Below are positions 35,256-44,915 of a stretch of DNA of 64,000 nt, in pieces (position 1 is the first letter of the stretch; each line of letters starts with the position of its first letter). This stretch comes from Pedobacter helvus (lineage in GTDB: Bacteria > Bacteroidota > Bacteroidia > Sphingobacteriales > Sphingobacteriaceae). Below the pieces are notes generated by a model, which ran no database searches, had not been told where the DNA came from, and saw only the letters and a program-made list of their open reading frames with translations. The stretch is taken from contig NZ_SRMP01000001.1 in the NCBI RefSeq assembly GCF_005925325.1, positions 992,001-1,056,000 on the forward strand, in the 5' to 3' direction. A program made the translations under genes and the position numbers.

Positions 35256-35375
35256 ATGTCTAAAAAGGATAAAAAGAAAAAAGGGTCGAAGCAGGATAAA
35301 AAAGACAAGAAAAAGAAAAACTGTTGCGAAAAATACCTAAGGGGCAAACGTTGTAAAAGCTGCCCATTTGGATAA
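35256..35375 (+). CDS. 39-aa lysine- and cysteine-rich mini-protein
   Basis: ATG 35256 to TAA 35375 encodes a protein whose first 22 residues are mostly Lys/Asp (MSKKDKKKKGSKQDKKDKK), followed by NCCEKYLRGKRCKSCPFG. The four Cys (CC, then CxxC) suggest a small zinc knuckle; the basic tail suggests nucleic-acid or phosphate binding. I believe similar short CCEKY..CKSCP proteins exist in Bacteroidota, but I cannot confirm it here. It is too short for usual ORF cut-offs. A palindromic repeat follows directly. Confidence 0.6.
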   Translation: MSKKDKKKKGSKQDKKDKKKKNCCEKYLRGKRCKSCPFG

Positions 35376-35410
35376 AGTCCCTCTAAATCTCCCCCGAGGG
35401 GAGACTTATG
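35376..35410. repeat. Palindromic repeat, CCCTCTAAATCTCCCC type
   Basis: AGTCCCTCTAAATCTCCCC followed by CGAGGGGAGACTT: CTCCCC pairs with GGGGAG. It is a third variant of the C-rich intergenic element seen at 4519-4609 and 5861-5996. Confidence 0.6.
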
Positions 35411-35427
35411 GCTTATTGTCTAATAAT

Positions 35428-38370
35428 TTACTTCAATGCCTCCCACAAAATCTCAACTGGATGTTTCGCAAGTCTCTCCGTTCCATCTTTAATTTGGTGT
35501 CTACAACTTGTTCCTGCCGCTGCAATAATCGTATCTGCTGCCGCATTTCTCACTTCTGGAAGCAAAACCAACTCCCCCACCTGCATTGAAACTTCGTAAT
35601 GCTCTTTCTCGTACCCGAAAGAACCGGCCATACCGCAACAACCCGACGGGATCATTTCTACTTTATAGTTAGCTGGCATTCCTAAGATTTTCTCAGTTGG
35701 AGTAAGCGCATTCAATGATTTTTGATAGCAATGTCCATGTAGTTTTACCAACTGGTAATCTGATGTGAATTGGTCGGTACTGATTTTATTAGCTTCAAAC
35801 TCCTGTAATAAAAACTCTTCAATTAAGAAAGCGTTTTGAGCCAGATGTTTTGCTTTTTGAACCAAATGAGCATCCACCAACTCAGGGTATTCGTCTCTAA
35901 ACGTGAGCAATGCTGATGGCTCTATACCCAATAATGGTGCATCTACATTTACCAAATCAGCTAACAAAGTCACATTTTTATTTGCTAATGCTTTGGCATC
36001 ACGAAGTAAACCTTTAGATAAATAAGTCCTGCCACTTTCCTCATGCTGAGGAATAACGACTTCGTAACCTAGTTTCTCTAACAACTTAATAGCAGTGATA
36101 CCAACTTCTACATCATTGTAATTAGTGAACTCATCACAGAATAGATAAACTTTCTTGTCGCTAGCTTTTATAAGCTGCTTTTTATCATGTTGTTTTTTCC
36201 AACTACGTAAAGTCGTTTTACCAACTTTTGGCAGAGATCGATCTGGCGCAAAGCCAATGACCTTCTTAATTAACTTGCTTGTGAAGTTATTAGCAATTAA
36301 AGCATTGTAAATAGTAGGTACAAGAGCTCCCAAGGCCTGCGATTTAGTAAAATTAGCAATTACCTTGGTGCGGAAAGGAACACCATTTGCATCATAGTAA
36401 TGCTGTAAAAACTCTGCTTTCATCTTCGCTACATCCACACTAGAAGGACATTCTGATTTACAAGCTTTACAACTCAGGCACAAGTCCATCACTTCCTTAA
36501 TCTCTTTGTGATTGAAAGGATTATCGCCCTGCGAATTGGTTAAAAACTGGCGTAAAATATTTGCCCTCGCTCTAGTAGTATCTTTCTCTTGGCGGGTTGC
36601 CATATACGATGGGCACATGGTACCACCAGCAATGTGGGTTCTTCTACAATCACCCGAACCAGAACACTTTTCAGCTAATCTTAAAATGCTTTCGTTCTTC
36701 GAAAAATCGAAAATGGTTTTAATTGGTTTAATCTCTTTATCCGCATCGTAACGTAAAAACTCGTTCATCGGCGGCGTATCAACAATCTTATTCGCATTAA
36801 AAACACCCAGAGGATCAAACAATTGTTTCACCTCTTTTAGTAGTTCATAAACCTCTGCACCTAAAACATCCTTTATAAATTCCCCTCTTAAACGACCATC
36901 GCCATGCTCACCACTCAAAGATCCTTGATGTTTCTTCACTAACGCTGCTGTTTCCTTTAAAACAGTTCTGAAAAGTTCCTTCCCTTCAGAAGTTTTGAGG
37001 TTAATCATTGGTTCGACGTGCAACTCGCCTGCACCAGCATGTGCATAATACGAGGCTTTTAAGTTGTGCCTATCTAACAAGTGCTGCAATTCCTCAATGT
37101 AAGCTGGCAAATCTTCCGGCGCTACTGCACAATCTTCAATTAAGTTAACAGGCTGATTATCTCCCGGCAAGTTTCTAATTAATCCTAAACCAGCTTTACG
37201 AACATCCCAAGCCAATTTAGTTTGTGGGCCATACACTACCGGATAAGCGTATCCCAAGCCAGCCAATTTTAAATCTGCTATCAAAGCTGATGTTTTGAAA
37301 TCTAGTTCTTGTTGTGTCTCCGCAAAAAACTCTACCATCAGCAATGCGTCTGGTTCACCTTCGATAAAAAAGCGGTTATGCTGATAAACTGGATGCCCCT
37401 TGGTAAAGTCCATGATGTATTTATCCACCAACTCCGAGGCCATCGGTTGATGTTTCAAGATAACGATATTAGCTAAAAGCGACTCTGCCAATGAGTTGAA
37501 ATGCACACAAACTAAAGCATCCTTTTTAGGAGGTAACGGCAATAATTTCAGCTTAGCTTCAGTTACAAAAACCAAGGTGCCCTCGGACCCAGCCACCAGT
37601 TCGCACATGTTAAAACGCTCTTTTCCCTCTTCTGGAATAAGAAAATCTAATGCATATCCGGTATTTCTTCTAGTTAACGATTTTTTGGGATAGCCTTTTT
37701 GTATAGCATCGATATTATCTGGATTGTTTACCATTTCGGAAACTCCTTTGTAAATCACGCCTTCTAAGCTATTTAACTGAGCTTTTTGTGCCACTTCAGC
37801 AAATGATAGAGATTTGAATTCAACTTCATTTCCATTACTCAAATAGCCTTTTAGTTCCAAAAGGTTTTCCCTTGTGTCGCCCCAAACTATAGAGTGCAAA
37901 CCGCAAGAGTTATTACCAATCATCCCCCCTATCATAGCCCTGTTGGCGGTGGAAGTTTCTGGACCAAACATCAATCCAAAAGGACGGAGTGCCACATTTA
38001 AATCATCCCTAATTACGCCAGGCTGTACCCGAACATATTTTTCTTCTTGGTTAATCTCTAAAATCTGATTAAAATATTTAGAAATATCAACAATAAGTCC
38101 GTTACCTACCACTTGGCCAGCTAAAGAAGTTCCAGCTGCCCTAGGAATAAGCGTTAAGCGATGTTCGTTAGCAAAAGCGATAAGCTTGGTAATATCTTCT
38201 TTTGTTTTAGGCACCGCAACTGCCAATGGCTTTTCTTGGTAAACTGAGGCATCGGTAGAATAAACTAATTTCTGCGCTTCGTGAGTTGCAGAGTTATCGA
38301 AAAATAGTTCTCCGTTAAAGCTAGCATTTAGCTTTTCGAAAAAGGCAATTAGGTTGATATGATTTGACAC
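35428..38370 (-). CDS. FAD-linked oxidase with Fe-S and CCG domains (GlcD/YdiJ-like, 980 aa)
   Basis: A flavo-iron-sulfur dehydrogenase for a 2-hydroxyacid, fused in one chain. The FAD_binding_4 domain (about 45-190; LIPRAAGTSLAGQVVG, GGMIGNNSCGLHS) is followed by the FAD-oxidase C domain (to about 540, with the HAGAGELHVEP and SGEHGDGRLRGEF motifs). An Fe-S region has CSGSGDCRR and CLSCKACKSECP. The C-terminal part ends with the CCG-type IPSGCCGMAGSFGYE. It resembles E. coli YdiJ (D-2-hydroxyglutarate dehydrogenase); the substrate is inferred. Monocistronic. Confidence 0.9.
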   Translation of the reverse strand: MSNHINLIAFFEKLNASFNGELFFDNSATHEAQKLVYSTDASVYQEKPLAVAVPKTKEDITKLIAFANEHRLTLIPRAAGTSLAGQVVGNGLIVDISKYFNQILEINQEEKYVRVQPGVIRDDLNVALRPFGLMFGPETSTANRAMIGGMIGNNSCGLHSIVWGDTRENLLELKGYLSNGNEVEFKSLSFAEVAQKAQLNSLEGVIYKGVSEMVNNPDNIDAIQKGYPKKSLTRRNTGYALDFLIPEEGKERFNMCELVAGSEGTLVFVTEAKLKLLPLPPKKDALVCVHFNSLAESLLANIVILKHQPMASELVDKYIMDFTKGHPVYQHNRFFIEGEPDALLMVEFFAETQQELDFKTSALIADLKLAGLGYAYPVVYGPQTKLAWDVRKAGLGLIRNLPGDNQPVNLIEDCAVAPEDLPAYIEELQHLLDRHNLKASYYAHAGAGELHVEPMINLKTSEGKELFRTVLKETAALVKKHQGSLSGEHGDGRLRGEFIKDVLGAEVYELLKEVKQLFDPLGVFNANKIVDTPPMNEFLRYDADKEIKPIKTIFDFSKNESILRLAEKCSGSGDCRRTHIAGGTMCPSYMATRQEKDTTRARANILRQFLTNSQGDNPFNHKEIKEVMDLCLSCKACKSECPSSVDVAKMKAEFLQHYYDANGVPFRTKVIANFTKSQALGALVPTIYNALIANNFTSKLIKKVIGFAPDRSLPKVGKTTLRSWKKQHDKKQLIKASDKKVYLFCDEFTNYNDVEVGITAIKLLEKLGYEVVIPQHEESGRTYLSKGLLRDAKALANKNVTLLADLVNVDAPLLGIEPSALLTFRDEYPELVDAHLVQKAKHLAQNAFLIEEFLLQEFEANKISTDQFTSDYQLVKLHGHCYQKSLNALTPTEKILGMPANYKVEMIPSGCCGMAGSFGYEKEHYEVSMQVGELVLLPEVRNAAADTIIAAAGTSCRHQIKDGTERLAKHPVEILWEALK

Positions 38371-38514
38371 ATGGTAAATTTAGGCATTTTACTTGCGTTT
38401 TTTAAAAACAAAAGCAGCAAAAAACAGCACAACACCGAAATTGCTTTTATCAGCAAATAAATAAAGTGTTAATAGTGAAAATAGTTTGCTAATTTAACCA
38501 TCAAATTATGCACT

Positions 38515-40095
38515 ATGAGTAACAACAAGATTTCTTTTATAGAAAAAATGAGAGCTTCATATGCTCCATCAGGCGCTTCGATTTACCTAGGCGCAGGAAT
38601 ATTAGATGGAGAAACTATCGCAGAAGCGGAAGTGAACCTTCCTCTAAAAATGATGAACAGGCACGGACTGATTGCTGGCGCCACTGGAACTGGCAAAACC
38701 CGAACGCTACAGCTACTGGCAGAACAATTATCAGATGCTGGCGTGCCAGTTTTTATGCTCGATGTTAAAGGGGATCTTTCGGGACTTTATCAAGCTGGCA
38801 CCACCAACGCAAAAATTGAAGAAAGAGCGCAACAATTAAATAAGCCATTTACACCTAGCGGATTTCCAGTAGAACTCTATTCGTTAAGCGGTAAATTAGG
38901 TGCACAAATGCGAGCCACCGTTACTGAGTTTGGCCCGGTACTTCTATCTAAAATATTAGAACTTAATGATACACAATCTGGTGTTTTAGCTGTCATTTTC
39001 AAATATGCCGACGATAATAAAATGCCAGTAGTTGATCTCAATGATTTGAAAAAATTGTTGGGTTATCTATCAGAAGGAGATGGCGCCAAAGAAATTAAAT
39101 CTACTTATGGTTCTATTTCTACAGCTACTTCTAGTACAATTTTAAGAAAAATAGTAGCCATAGAACAACAAGGACTAGGCGGTATTTTCGGAGAAACATC
39201 TTATGAAATCGAAGATCTATTCAATAGAATTGATGGTAAGGGCGTAATCAGTTTATTAAACATTGCAGACGTTCAAAGTCAGCCTGTGTTATACTCTACA
39301 TTTTTGTTAAGTCTTTTGGCAGAAATTTACCAAACCATGCCAGAGGCCGGAGATTTGGATAAACCGAAGCTGGTCTTCTTCTTCGATGAAGCACATTTGC
39401 TATTTAACGATGCTCCAAAGGCATTCTTAGAGCAAATCAATACCATTATTAGATTAATCCGTTCTAAAGGAATTGGCGTATTTTTTTGTACACAATCTCC
39501 AATGGATATCCCAGAGAGTGTATTATCTCAATTGGGTAACAGAGTACAGCATGCGCTAAGAGCTTTTACGCCAAACGATGTAGATGCTTTGAAAAAAACA
39601 GTAAATACTTATCCAAGATCTGACTTTTATACTATCGACAAAGTATTGACTTCTTTGGGAACTGGACAAGCTTTAATTACTGTATTAAACGAAAAGGGAA
39701 TTCCAACAGAAGTTGCCGCAACCTTACTTACGCCACCAAGGGCTATTATGGGACCAATGGCAGCCATAGATTGCGAAAAATTGATGCAAGCAAGTCCATT
39801 ATATACTAAATATAAAGAAACTAAAGATCCGATTAGCGCATATGAGATGCTAACCGATAGGATCAATGATAAATTGGCTAGCGAGCATCAAATAAAAGCC
39901 GAAGAAGAGGAAAAGAAAAGAATTGAGCAAGAAAGCAAACCAAAACCGGGTGAAAAGAGTTTAGTTGAAGAGATTATGGGAGCAACCATTACCCGTCAAA
40001 TAGGAAAAGAGATTGTACGAGGTATTTTTGGGATGCTAACTGGGAAAAAAAGTCGCACAACTAAATCAAAAGGCGGTGGGCTTTTTGGATTCTAA
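38515..40095 (+). CDS. HerA-like ATPase (DUF853 family)
   Basis: 526 aa. The P-loop is GATGTGKTRTLQLLAEQL, followed by FMLDVKGDLSGL, and Walker B is LVFFFDEAHLLF; the sensor segment GVFFCTQSPMDIPESVLSQLGNRVQHALRAFTP fits HerA/FtsK-type ATPases. A charged coiled-coil C-terminus and GIFGMLTGKKSRTTKSKGGGLFGF-like tail complete the DUF853 architecture. The cellular role is unknown. It precedes the nucleotidyltransferase by 48 bases on the same strand. Confidence 0.88.
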   Translation: MSNNKISFIEKMRASYAPSGASIYLGAGILDGETIAEAEVNLPLKMMNRHGLIAGATGTGKTRTLQLLAEQLSDAGVPVFMLDVKGDLSGLYQAGTTNAKIEERAQQLNKPFTPSGFPVELYSLSGKLGAQMRATVTEFGPVLLSKILELNDTQSGVLAVIFKYADDNKMPVVDLNDLKKLLGYLSEGDGAKEIKSTYGSISTATSSTILRKIVAIEQQGLGGIFGETSYEIEDLFNRIDGKGVISLLNIADVQSQPVLYSTFLLSLLAEIYQTMPEAGDLDKPKLVFFFDEAHLLFNDAPKAFLEQINTIIRLIRSKGIGVFFCTQSPMDIPESVLSQLGNRVQHALRAFTPNDVDALKKTVNTYPRSDFYTIDKVLTSLGTGQALITVLNEKGIPTEVAATLLTPPRAIMGPMAAIDCEKLMQASPLYTKYKETKDPISAYEMLTDRINDKLASEHQIKAEEEEKKRIEQESKPKPGEKSLVEEIMGATITRQIGKEIVRGIFGMLTGKKSRTTKSKGGGLFGF

Positions 40096-40143
40096 AACTT
40101 AACTTTGGCAACAACTAATATTCATTTAAAAACTAAATAGTTA

Positions 40144-41043
40144 ATGAAACCAACCTTATTGATTTTGGCCGCCGGGATGGCAAGCCGCTATGGTAGCATG
40201 AAACAAATTGACGGTTTTGGCCCTAATGGGGAAACCATTATCGATTACTCTATATATGACGCAATTAAAGCTGGATTTGGAAAAGTAGTATTCATCATCA
40301 AAGAAGAATTTGCTGAAAACTTCAGCGCTATTTTTGACGAGAAGTTGAAGGGTAAAATAGAAGTAGACTACGTTTACCAAAACTTCGACTTAAAGCAATT
40401 CGGTATCGAGGAAGAGATTTACAGAGAGAAGCCTTGGGGTACTGCGCATGCAATGCTTTCTGGTAGAGATATCGTTAAAGAACCATTCTGTATCATCAAC
40501 GCCGACGATTTTTATGGTTATGATGCCTTCAAAAAAATGGCTGACTTTCTAACAACAGATGTTACAGATAGCCAGTACTCTATTGTTGGTTATAAGATTG
40601 GTAAAACGTTATCAGATTTTGGAGCAGTTTCTAGAGGTGTTTGCGATGTTGATGATACTGGTAATATCACAGCTATTAACGAACGCACGAAAGTTTATAG
40701 TAAAGATGGAGCAGTAGTCTACGAGGAAGATGGCAAAGAATATCCGCTATCTTTCGATAATCCTGTTTCGATGAATTTCTGGGGCTTTACGCCTGCCGTG
40801 TTCAAAATTACTGAACAGGAATTTGTAAAATTTGCATTATCTCATAAAGACCAACCTAAAGCGGAATTCTTTATTCCTTTAATTGCTGATATATTAATTA
40901 AAAATGGAAGTGCCGATTTCAGAAGTATTCCTACTGACAATACTTGGTTTGGTGTTACCTATAAGGAGGATAAACCAGTTGTTCAAGCAAGTATTGATGA
41001 GTTAATCAAAAATGGCAACTATCCAGAAAAATTATGGAATTAA
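40144..41043 (+). CDS. Sugar-phosphate nucleotidyltransferase
   Basis: 299 aa. The nucleotide-binding signature LILAAGMASRYGSMKQ begins the protein; INADDFYGYDAF is the metal-binding Asp loop, and KPWGTAHAML-like residues (EKPWGTAHAMLSG) contact the base. It probably makes a UDP- or TTP-activated sugar from a sugar 1-phosphate. The next gene, a kinase, overlaps by ten bases, suggesting a salvage pair (sugar, then sugar-1-P, then NDP-sugar). Confidence 0.85.
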   Translation: MKPTLLILAAGMASRYGSMKQIDGFGPNGETIIDYSIYDAIKAGFGKVVFIIKEEFAENFSAIFDEKLKGKIEVDYVYQNFDLKQFGIEEEIYREKPWGTAHAMLSGRDIVKEPFCIINADDFYGYDAFKKMADFLTTDVTDSQYSIVGYKIGKTLSDFGAVSRGVCDVDDTGNITAINERTKVYSKDGAVVYEEDGKEYPLSFDNPVSMNFWGFTPAVFKITEQEFVKFALSHKDQPKAEFFIPLIADILIKNGSADFRSIPTDNTWFGVTYKEDKPVVQASIDELIKNGNYPEKLWN

Positions 41044-42122
41044 CGATTGATAAAAATATCCTTAAAGCTTATGGCTTAACAGGAGAAAACATCAATATAC
41101 AACAAATAGGTTCCGGTTTAATTAACGGAACCTATTTGTTAACCGACCTATCTAACGGTAAGAAATTTGTATTACAGCATATTAACACAAATGTTTTTAC
41201 AAACCCTGAGGCAATTGCCGATAACATTGCAGCTGTAGCAGATTTTCTTCAAACTAATTTTCCATCTTATCTTTTCCCTGCACCATTAGTAACGAACGCT
41301 AACCAACGAATGTACTTACACGAAGGTAAGTATTGGCGATTAATGCCTTTTGTAGAGGGTACAATTGCTTTGGATACTTTAAGTACTCCCAAACAAGCTT
41401 TTGAGGCCGCAAAACAATTCGGTAAATTAAGCAGGTTATTAAACAAATTCGACAGCAATAAACTTCAGCCTACTATTGTTGGATTTCATGATTTAGCACT
41501 TCGTTTCGAACAATTCAAAAAGGCTTTAAGCAAAGCATCGACAGCAGCAAAAGATAAAGCAGTTAGAGAAATCGAAACCGCTTTTGTATTTGAAACTATC
41601 CTCATTCAGTATTTGCAATTGAATAGCAATGCTGATTTCCCTAATAGGGTAATGCACCATGATACTAAAATTAGCAACGCATTACTTGATAAAGATACCT
41701 TTGAAGGTGTTTGTGTAATCGATTTAGACACCTTGATGCCCGGGAAATTCATTTCTGATTTGGGAGACATGATGCGTACTTATCTTTGTGAATTTTCAGA
41801 GAACGAAAAAGATTTGTCAAAAATTACGATTCGTGTAGCCTATTTTGCTGCCATGATTGAAGGTTACCTTTCTGAAATGGGTGAAATATTAACTGCTACA
41901 GAAAAAGAGCTGATTTTGTTTAGTGGAAAGTACATCATTTACATGCAAGCACTTCGTTTTCTAACAGATTTTTTGAACGAGAATATCTACTATGCTACAA
42001 CTTATCCTGAGCAGAACTTAGATAGAGCGAAAAATCAATTTAAATTACTAGAGGAACTGATTAGAAATGAAGATCAGTTGCAGCAGTTGATAGATGCAAA
42101 TCTAGTTAGGAAACAGCAGTAG
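41034..42122 (+). CDS. Aminoglycoside-phosphotransferase-fold kinase (N-acetylhexosamine 1-kinase-like)
   Basis: 362 aa. GSGLINGTYLL and KKFVLQHINTNVF form the ATP loop and Lys region; the catalytic Brenner motif is MHHDTKISNALLD, and VIDLDTLMPGKFISDLGDMMR supplies the metal-binding Asp. The pattern fits anomeric sugar kinases such as NahK rather than antibiotic kinases. Translation is coupled to the nucleotidyltransferase by a 10-base overlap. The sugar is inferred, not shown. Confidence 0.82.
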   Translation: MELTIDKNILKAYGLTGENINIQQIGSGLINGTYLLTDLSNGKKFVLQHINTNVFTNPEAIADNIAAVADFLQTNFPSYLFPAPLVTNANQRMYLHEGKYWRLMPFVEGTIALDTLSTPKQAFEAAKQFGKLSRLLNKFDSNKLQPTIVGFHDLALRFEQFKKALSKASTAAKDKAVREIETAFVFETILIQYLQLNSNADFPNRVMHHDTKISNALLDKDTFEGVCVIDLDTLMPGKFISDLGDMMRTYLCEFSENEKDLSKITIRVAYFAAMIEGYLSEMGEILTATEKELILFSGKYIIYMQALRFLTDFLNENIYYATTYPEQNLDRAKNQFKLLEELIRNEDQLQQLIDANLVRKQQ

Positions 42123-42233
42123 TAATTCTCTTTTTATTCATTGCAATTTACTTTTGGCCTTAGCCACACTGGCTAATAGCTGTACAGGTTCTTGGTTAAT
42201 TAAACCCGACAGAAGCGGATTATCCTATTTGTT

Positions 42234-42320
42234 ACGTCATTTCGAAGGAGGTACGACTGAGAAATCTGTAAGGTAGAAAAGCATAGGTTTGAGATTTCTC
42301 ACATGCGTTCGAAATGACGT
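42234..42320. repeat. Large inverted repeat, ACGTCATTTCGAA/GAGAAATCT family
   Basis: Outer arms ACGTCATTTCGAA (42234-42246) and TTCGAAATGACGT (42308-42320) are exact complements; inner arms GAGAAATCT (42259-42267) and AGATTTCTC (42292-42300) are also exact. It is the GTCATTTCGA...GAGAAATCT element common between Bacteroidota genes. It would form a long hairpin in RNA. Confidence 0.9.
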
Positions 42321-42478
42321 GGAAAGGCAAAAAAAAGATAGCAGCGTTGGCGGGGCTGGAATTGCCATAAAATGAGGGCATTTGTTTTCAAAAACAGTAT
42401 AAGGCATGTTAGTAACATAAAAGCTTACATTCTTATATGGTCAAAATATTAACGTTTTGCACTGAGGAAATACATAAC

Positions 42479-42515
42479 AAAAAAAGCGTCACTGAAATTA
42501 ATCAGCAACGCTTTG
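42479..42515 (-). terminator. Rho-independent terminator of dnaK
   Basis: On the minus strand AAAGCGT pairs with ACGCTTT (42483-42489 and 42508-42514) with further inner pairing, followed by TTTTGTT. It lies about 60 bases after the dnaK stop. Confidence 0.82.
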
Positions 42516-42575
42516 TATTTTAATTCAGTACCAAAAATCTTTCAGACTTTCGGCTTTAAACTTTTCGACTAAAAA

Positions 42576-44483
42576 TTATTTCTTCTCGTCGTCTTTTACT
42601 TCTTCGTAATCAACATCAGTTACGGTATCGCCACCTTGTTGTGGTTCAGCTTGCGCTCCACCATCTTGTGGTTGGCCATCCTGACCTGCTTTGTACATTT
42701 CTTCAGAAGCAGCATTCCAAGCATTTTGCAACTCAGCTTGCGCAGCGTCGATATCAGCGAAGTTACGAGCAGCGTGCGCATCTTTCAGTTTTTTCAAACC
42801 ATCTTCAATTGGAGCCTTTTTATCGGCAGATAATTTATCGCCAAACTCTTTCAATTGTTTCTCGGTTGAGAAAATCAATGCATCAGCACTGTTAATTTTA
42901 TCAGCTTCTTCTTTTGCTTTAGCATCAGCTTCCGCATTAGCTTCCGCCTCTTGCTTCATTTTTTGGATTTCAGCATCAGTTAAACCAGATGAAGCCTCGA
43001 TACGGATTTTTTGCTCTTTACCAGTAGCTTTATCTTTAGCACTTACGTGTAAAATACCGTTCGCATCAATATCAAAAGCAACTTCAATTTGAGGTACACC
43101 ACGTGGCGCCGGCGGAATTCCATCTAACATGAAACGACCAATTGTACGGTTTTGATTAGCCATTGGACGCTCACCTTGTAAGATATGGATTTCTACTGAT
43201 GGTTGGTTATCAGCCGCAGTAGAGAAAGTTTCCGTTTTCTTAGAAGGAATGGTTGTGTTAGCTTCAATTAATTTAGTCATTACACCGCCCATAGTTTCAA
43301 TACCTAAAGAAAGTGGCGTAACATCTAATAACAATACATCTTTAACCTCACCAGTTAATACACCACCTTGAATAGCAGCACCAATTGCTACCACCTCATC
43401 AGGGTTTACACCTTTAGAAGGCTCTTTTCCAAAGAAAGCTTTTACTGCATCCTGAATAGCAGGGATACGAGTAGAACCACCTACCAAGATAATTTCGTCG
43501 ATATCACCAACTGATAAACCAGCATTTTTCAAAGCAGATTTACAAGGGTCGATAGTACGTTTAATCAAATCAGCAGCTAATTGCTCAAATTTAGCACGGC
43601 TTAAAGTACGTACCAAGTGTTTAGGGCCGCTCGCATCTGCAGTAATGTAAGGCAAGTTTATTTCTGTAGAAGTAGTGCTCGAAAGCTCAATTTTAGCTTT
43701 TTCAGCAGCTTCTTTTAAACGTTGCAACGCCATTGGATCTTTATGCAAGTCCATACCGTTCTCGTTTTTGAACTCTTCTGCCAACCACTCAATTAATACG
43801 TGGTCAAAGTCGTCACCACCTAAATGTGTATCACCGTCAGTAGATTTTACTTCAAATACACCATCACCAAGTTCTAATACAGAAACGTCATGCGTACCAC
43901 CACCACAGTCAAACACCACAATTTTCATGTCTTTGTGCGCTTTGTCTAAACCGTAAGCTAAAGCAGCAGCAGTAGGCTCGTTAATGATACGTTTTACTTG
44001 TAAACCAGCAATTTCACCAGCTTCTTTAGTAGCCTGACGTTGCGCATCGTTAAAGTAAGCAGGAACTGTAATTACAGCTTCTGTAACCTCTTGACCTAAG
44101 AAATCTTCAGCAGTTTTTTTCATTTTCTGTAAAACCATTGCCGAAATTTCTTGTGGCGTATATTTTCTATCGTCAATCTCAACACGTGGTGTGTTGTTAT
44201 CGCCTTTTACCACTTTATAAGGTACTCTTCCAACTTCTTTATCCACCTCGCCAAAGCTGCTCCCCATAAAGCGTTTAATAGAGTAGATTGTTTTTGTTGG
44301 GTTTGTGATTGCCTGACGTTTTGCAGGCTCGCCTACTTTGCGCTCGCCGTTTTCCGTAAAAGCAACAATAGATGGCGTAGTACGTTTACCCTCGCTGTTA
44401 GCAATAACCACAGGCTCGTTACCCTCCATTACGGCCACACAAGAGTTCGTAGTTCCTAAGTCTATACCAATTATTTTTCCCAT
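42576..44483 (-). CDS. dnaK: Molecular chaperone DnaK (Hsp70)
   Basis: 635 aa. The ATPase domain starts [20 protein letters not shown]; phosphate loops [17 protein letters not shown] and [13 protein letters not shown] are intact (Cys in place of the usual Leu in DLGGGT). The linker [19 protein letters not shown] leads to the peptide-binding domain, ending with a Gln/Gly tail and [11 protein letters not shown]. No dnaJ or grpE is adjacent. A sigma-54-like promoter lies upstream (44528-44544). Confidence 0.97.
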   Translation of the reverse strand: MGKIIGIDLGTTNSCVAVMEGNEPVVIANSEGKRTTPSIVAFTENGERKVGEPAKRQAITNPTKTIYSIKRFMGSSFGEVDKEVGRVPYKVVKGDNNTPRVEIDDRKYTPQEISAMVLQKMKKTAEDFLGQEVTEAVITVPAYFNDAQRQATKEAGEIAGLQVKRIINEPTAAALAYGLDKAHKDMKIVVFDCGGGTHDVSVLELGDGVFEVKSTDGDTHLGGDDFDHVLIEWLAEEFKNENGMDLHKDPMALQRLKEAAEKAKIELSSTTSTEINLPYITADASGPKHLVRTLSRAKFEQLAADLIKRTIDPCKSALKNAGLSVGDIDEIILVGGSTRIPAIQDAVKAFFGKEPSKGVNPDEVVAIGAAIQGGVLTGEVKDVLLLDVTPLSLGIETMGGVMTKLIEANTTIPSKKTETFSTAADNQPSVEIHILQGERPMANQNRTIGRFMLDGIPPAPRGVPQIEVAFDIDANGILHVSAKDKATGKEQKIRIEASSGLTDAEIQKMKQEAEANAEADAKAKEEADKINSADALIFSTEKQLKEFGDKLSADKKAPIEDGLKKLKDAHAARNFADIDAAQAELQNAWNAASEEMYKAGQDGQPQDGGAQAEPQQGGDTVTDVDYEEVKDDEKK

Positions 44484-44915
44484 TTTATTATATATTTCTT
44501 TTGTTATTTTTAGTTCTACTTCTTAGTAACAAGTGATGTGCCAATAGAGTTTTGGCAGATTTTTGTCAAAAAAAGCTGTTAAAATGTAAAAGAAAACTGA
44601 GATTAGTGCTGACAGCTTGGCAGAATTGAAGGAGAAGGAAGACGGGTAAAGGATAAAGACCGACGCGAGGTCAGATGATTTGAAAATGGATTACAGTAAT
44701 ACTTACGCTAATCCTGCTGTCCACTGCTTTTCCCGATAAAATCGAGATATCTTTACTATCAGGTTTACTGAACAGAGGCCAATAGCCGGCCCTACCTGCA
44801 ATAACATCCTGCTTTACCATTTGTTAATCTGCTACGTCTTTATTAGATCGAAATTGTAATTTCAATTACTCTCAAGCTCATTAAACAATGAAAGCAGCTT
44901 TGAATTAACTTAGAA
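44484..44915. other. Non-coding region upstream of dnaK
   Basis: It holds the candidate sigma-54-type promoter (44528-44544) and the TGACA/TGCCA repeat (44554-44569). From about 44640 onward, decayed C/G-rich repeat remnants (TTTTCCCGATAAAATCGAG, then CCGGCCCTACCTGCAATAACATCCTGC, quoted in part) resemble the family at 42202. No gene. Confidence 0.55.
44528..44569 (-). promoter_or_regulatory. Sigma-54-like dnaK promoter with upstream TGACA/TGCCA element
   Basis: On the minus strand TTGGCAC, five bases, TTGTT matches -24/-12 (TGGCAC-N5-TTGC) except for the final C, and starts about 35 bases before the dnaK ATG. Just upstream, TGACAAAAATCTGCCA could be an activator site. Its first 13 bases recur exactly at 26261-26273. 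Confidence 0.45.

Larger units (their letters stand above)
42123..42575. other. Non-coding gap with decayed repeats between the kinase gene and dnaK
   Basis: It contains remnants AAACCCGACAGAAGCGGATTATCC (42202-42225, quoted in part), the large inverted repeat at 42234-42320, the dnaK terminator and an ACTTTCGGC unit at 42546. No gene. Confidence 0.6.

Noticed and set aside
38515..42122. HerA plus nucleotidyltransferase plus kinase as an anti-phage system
   Set aside because: The nucleotidyltransferase has the sugar-pyrophosphorylase signature (LAAGMASRYG), not a CD-NTase active site, the kinase is of the sugar 1-kinase type, and no nuclease or effector gene is present.
41034..42122. Aminoglycoside resistance kinase
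   Set aside because: Gene pairing with a sugar nucleotidyltransferase and the motif context favour sugar 1-kinase activity.
42636..44526. Several plus-strand open frames across dnaK
   Set aside because: Antisense shadows of a highly conserved gene; Ser/Phe-rich composition typical of reverse frames.
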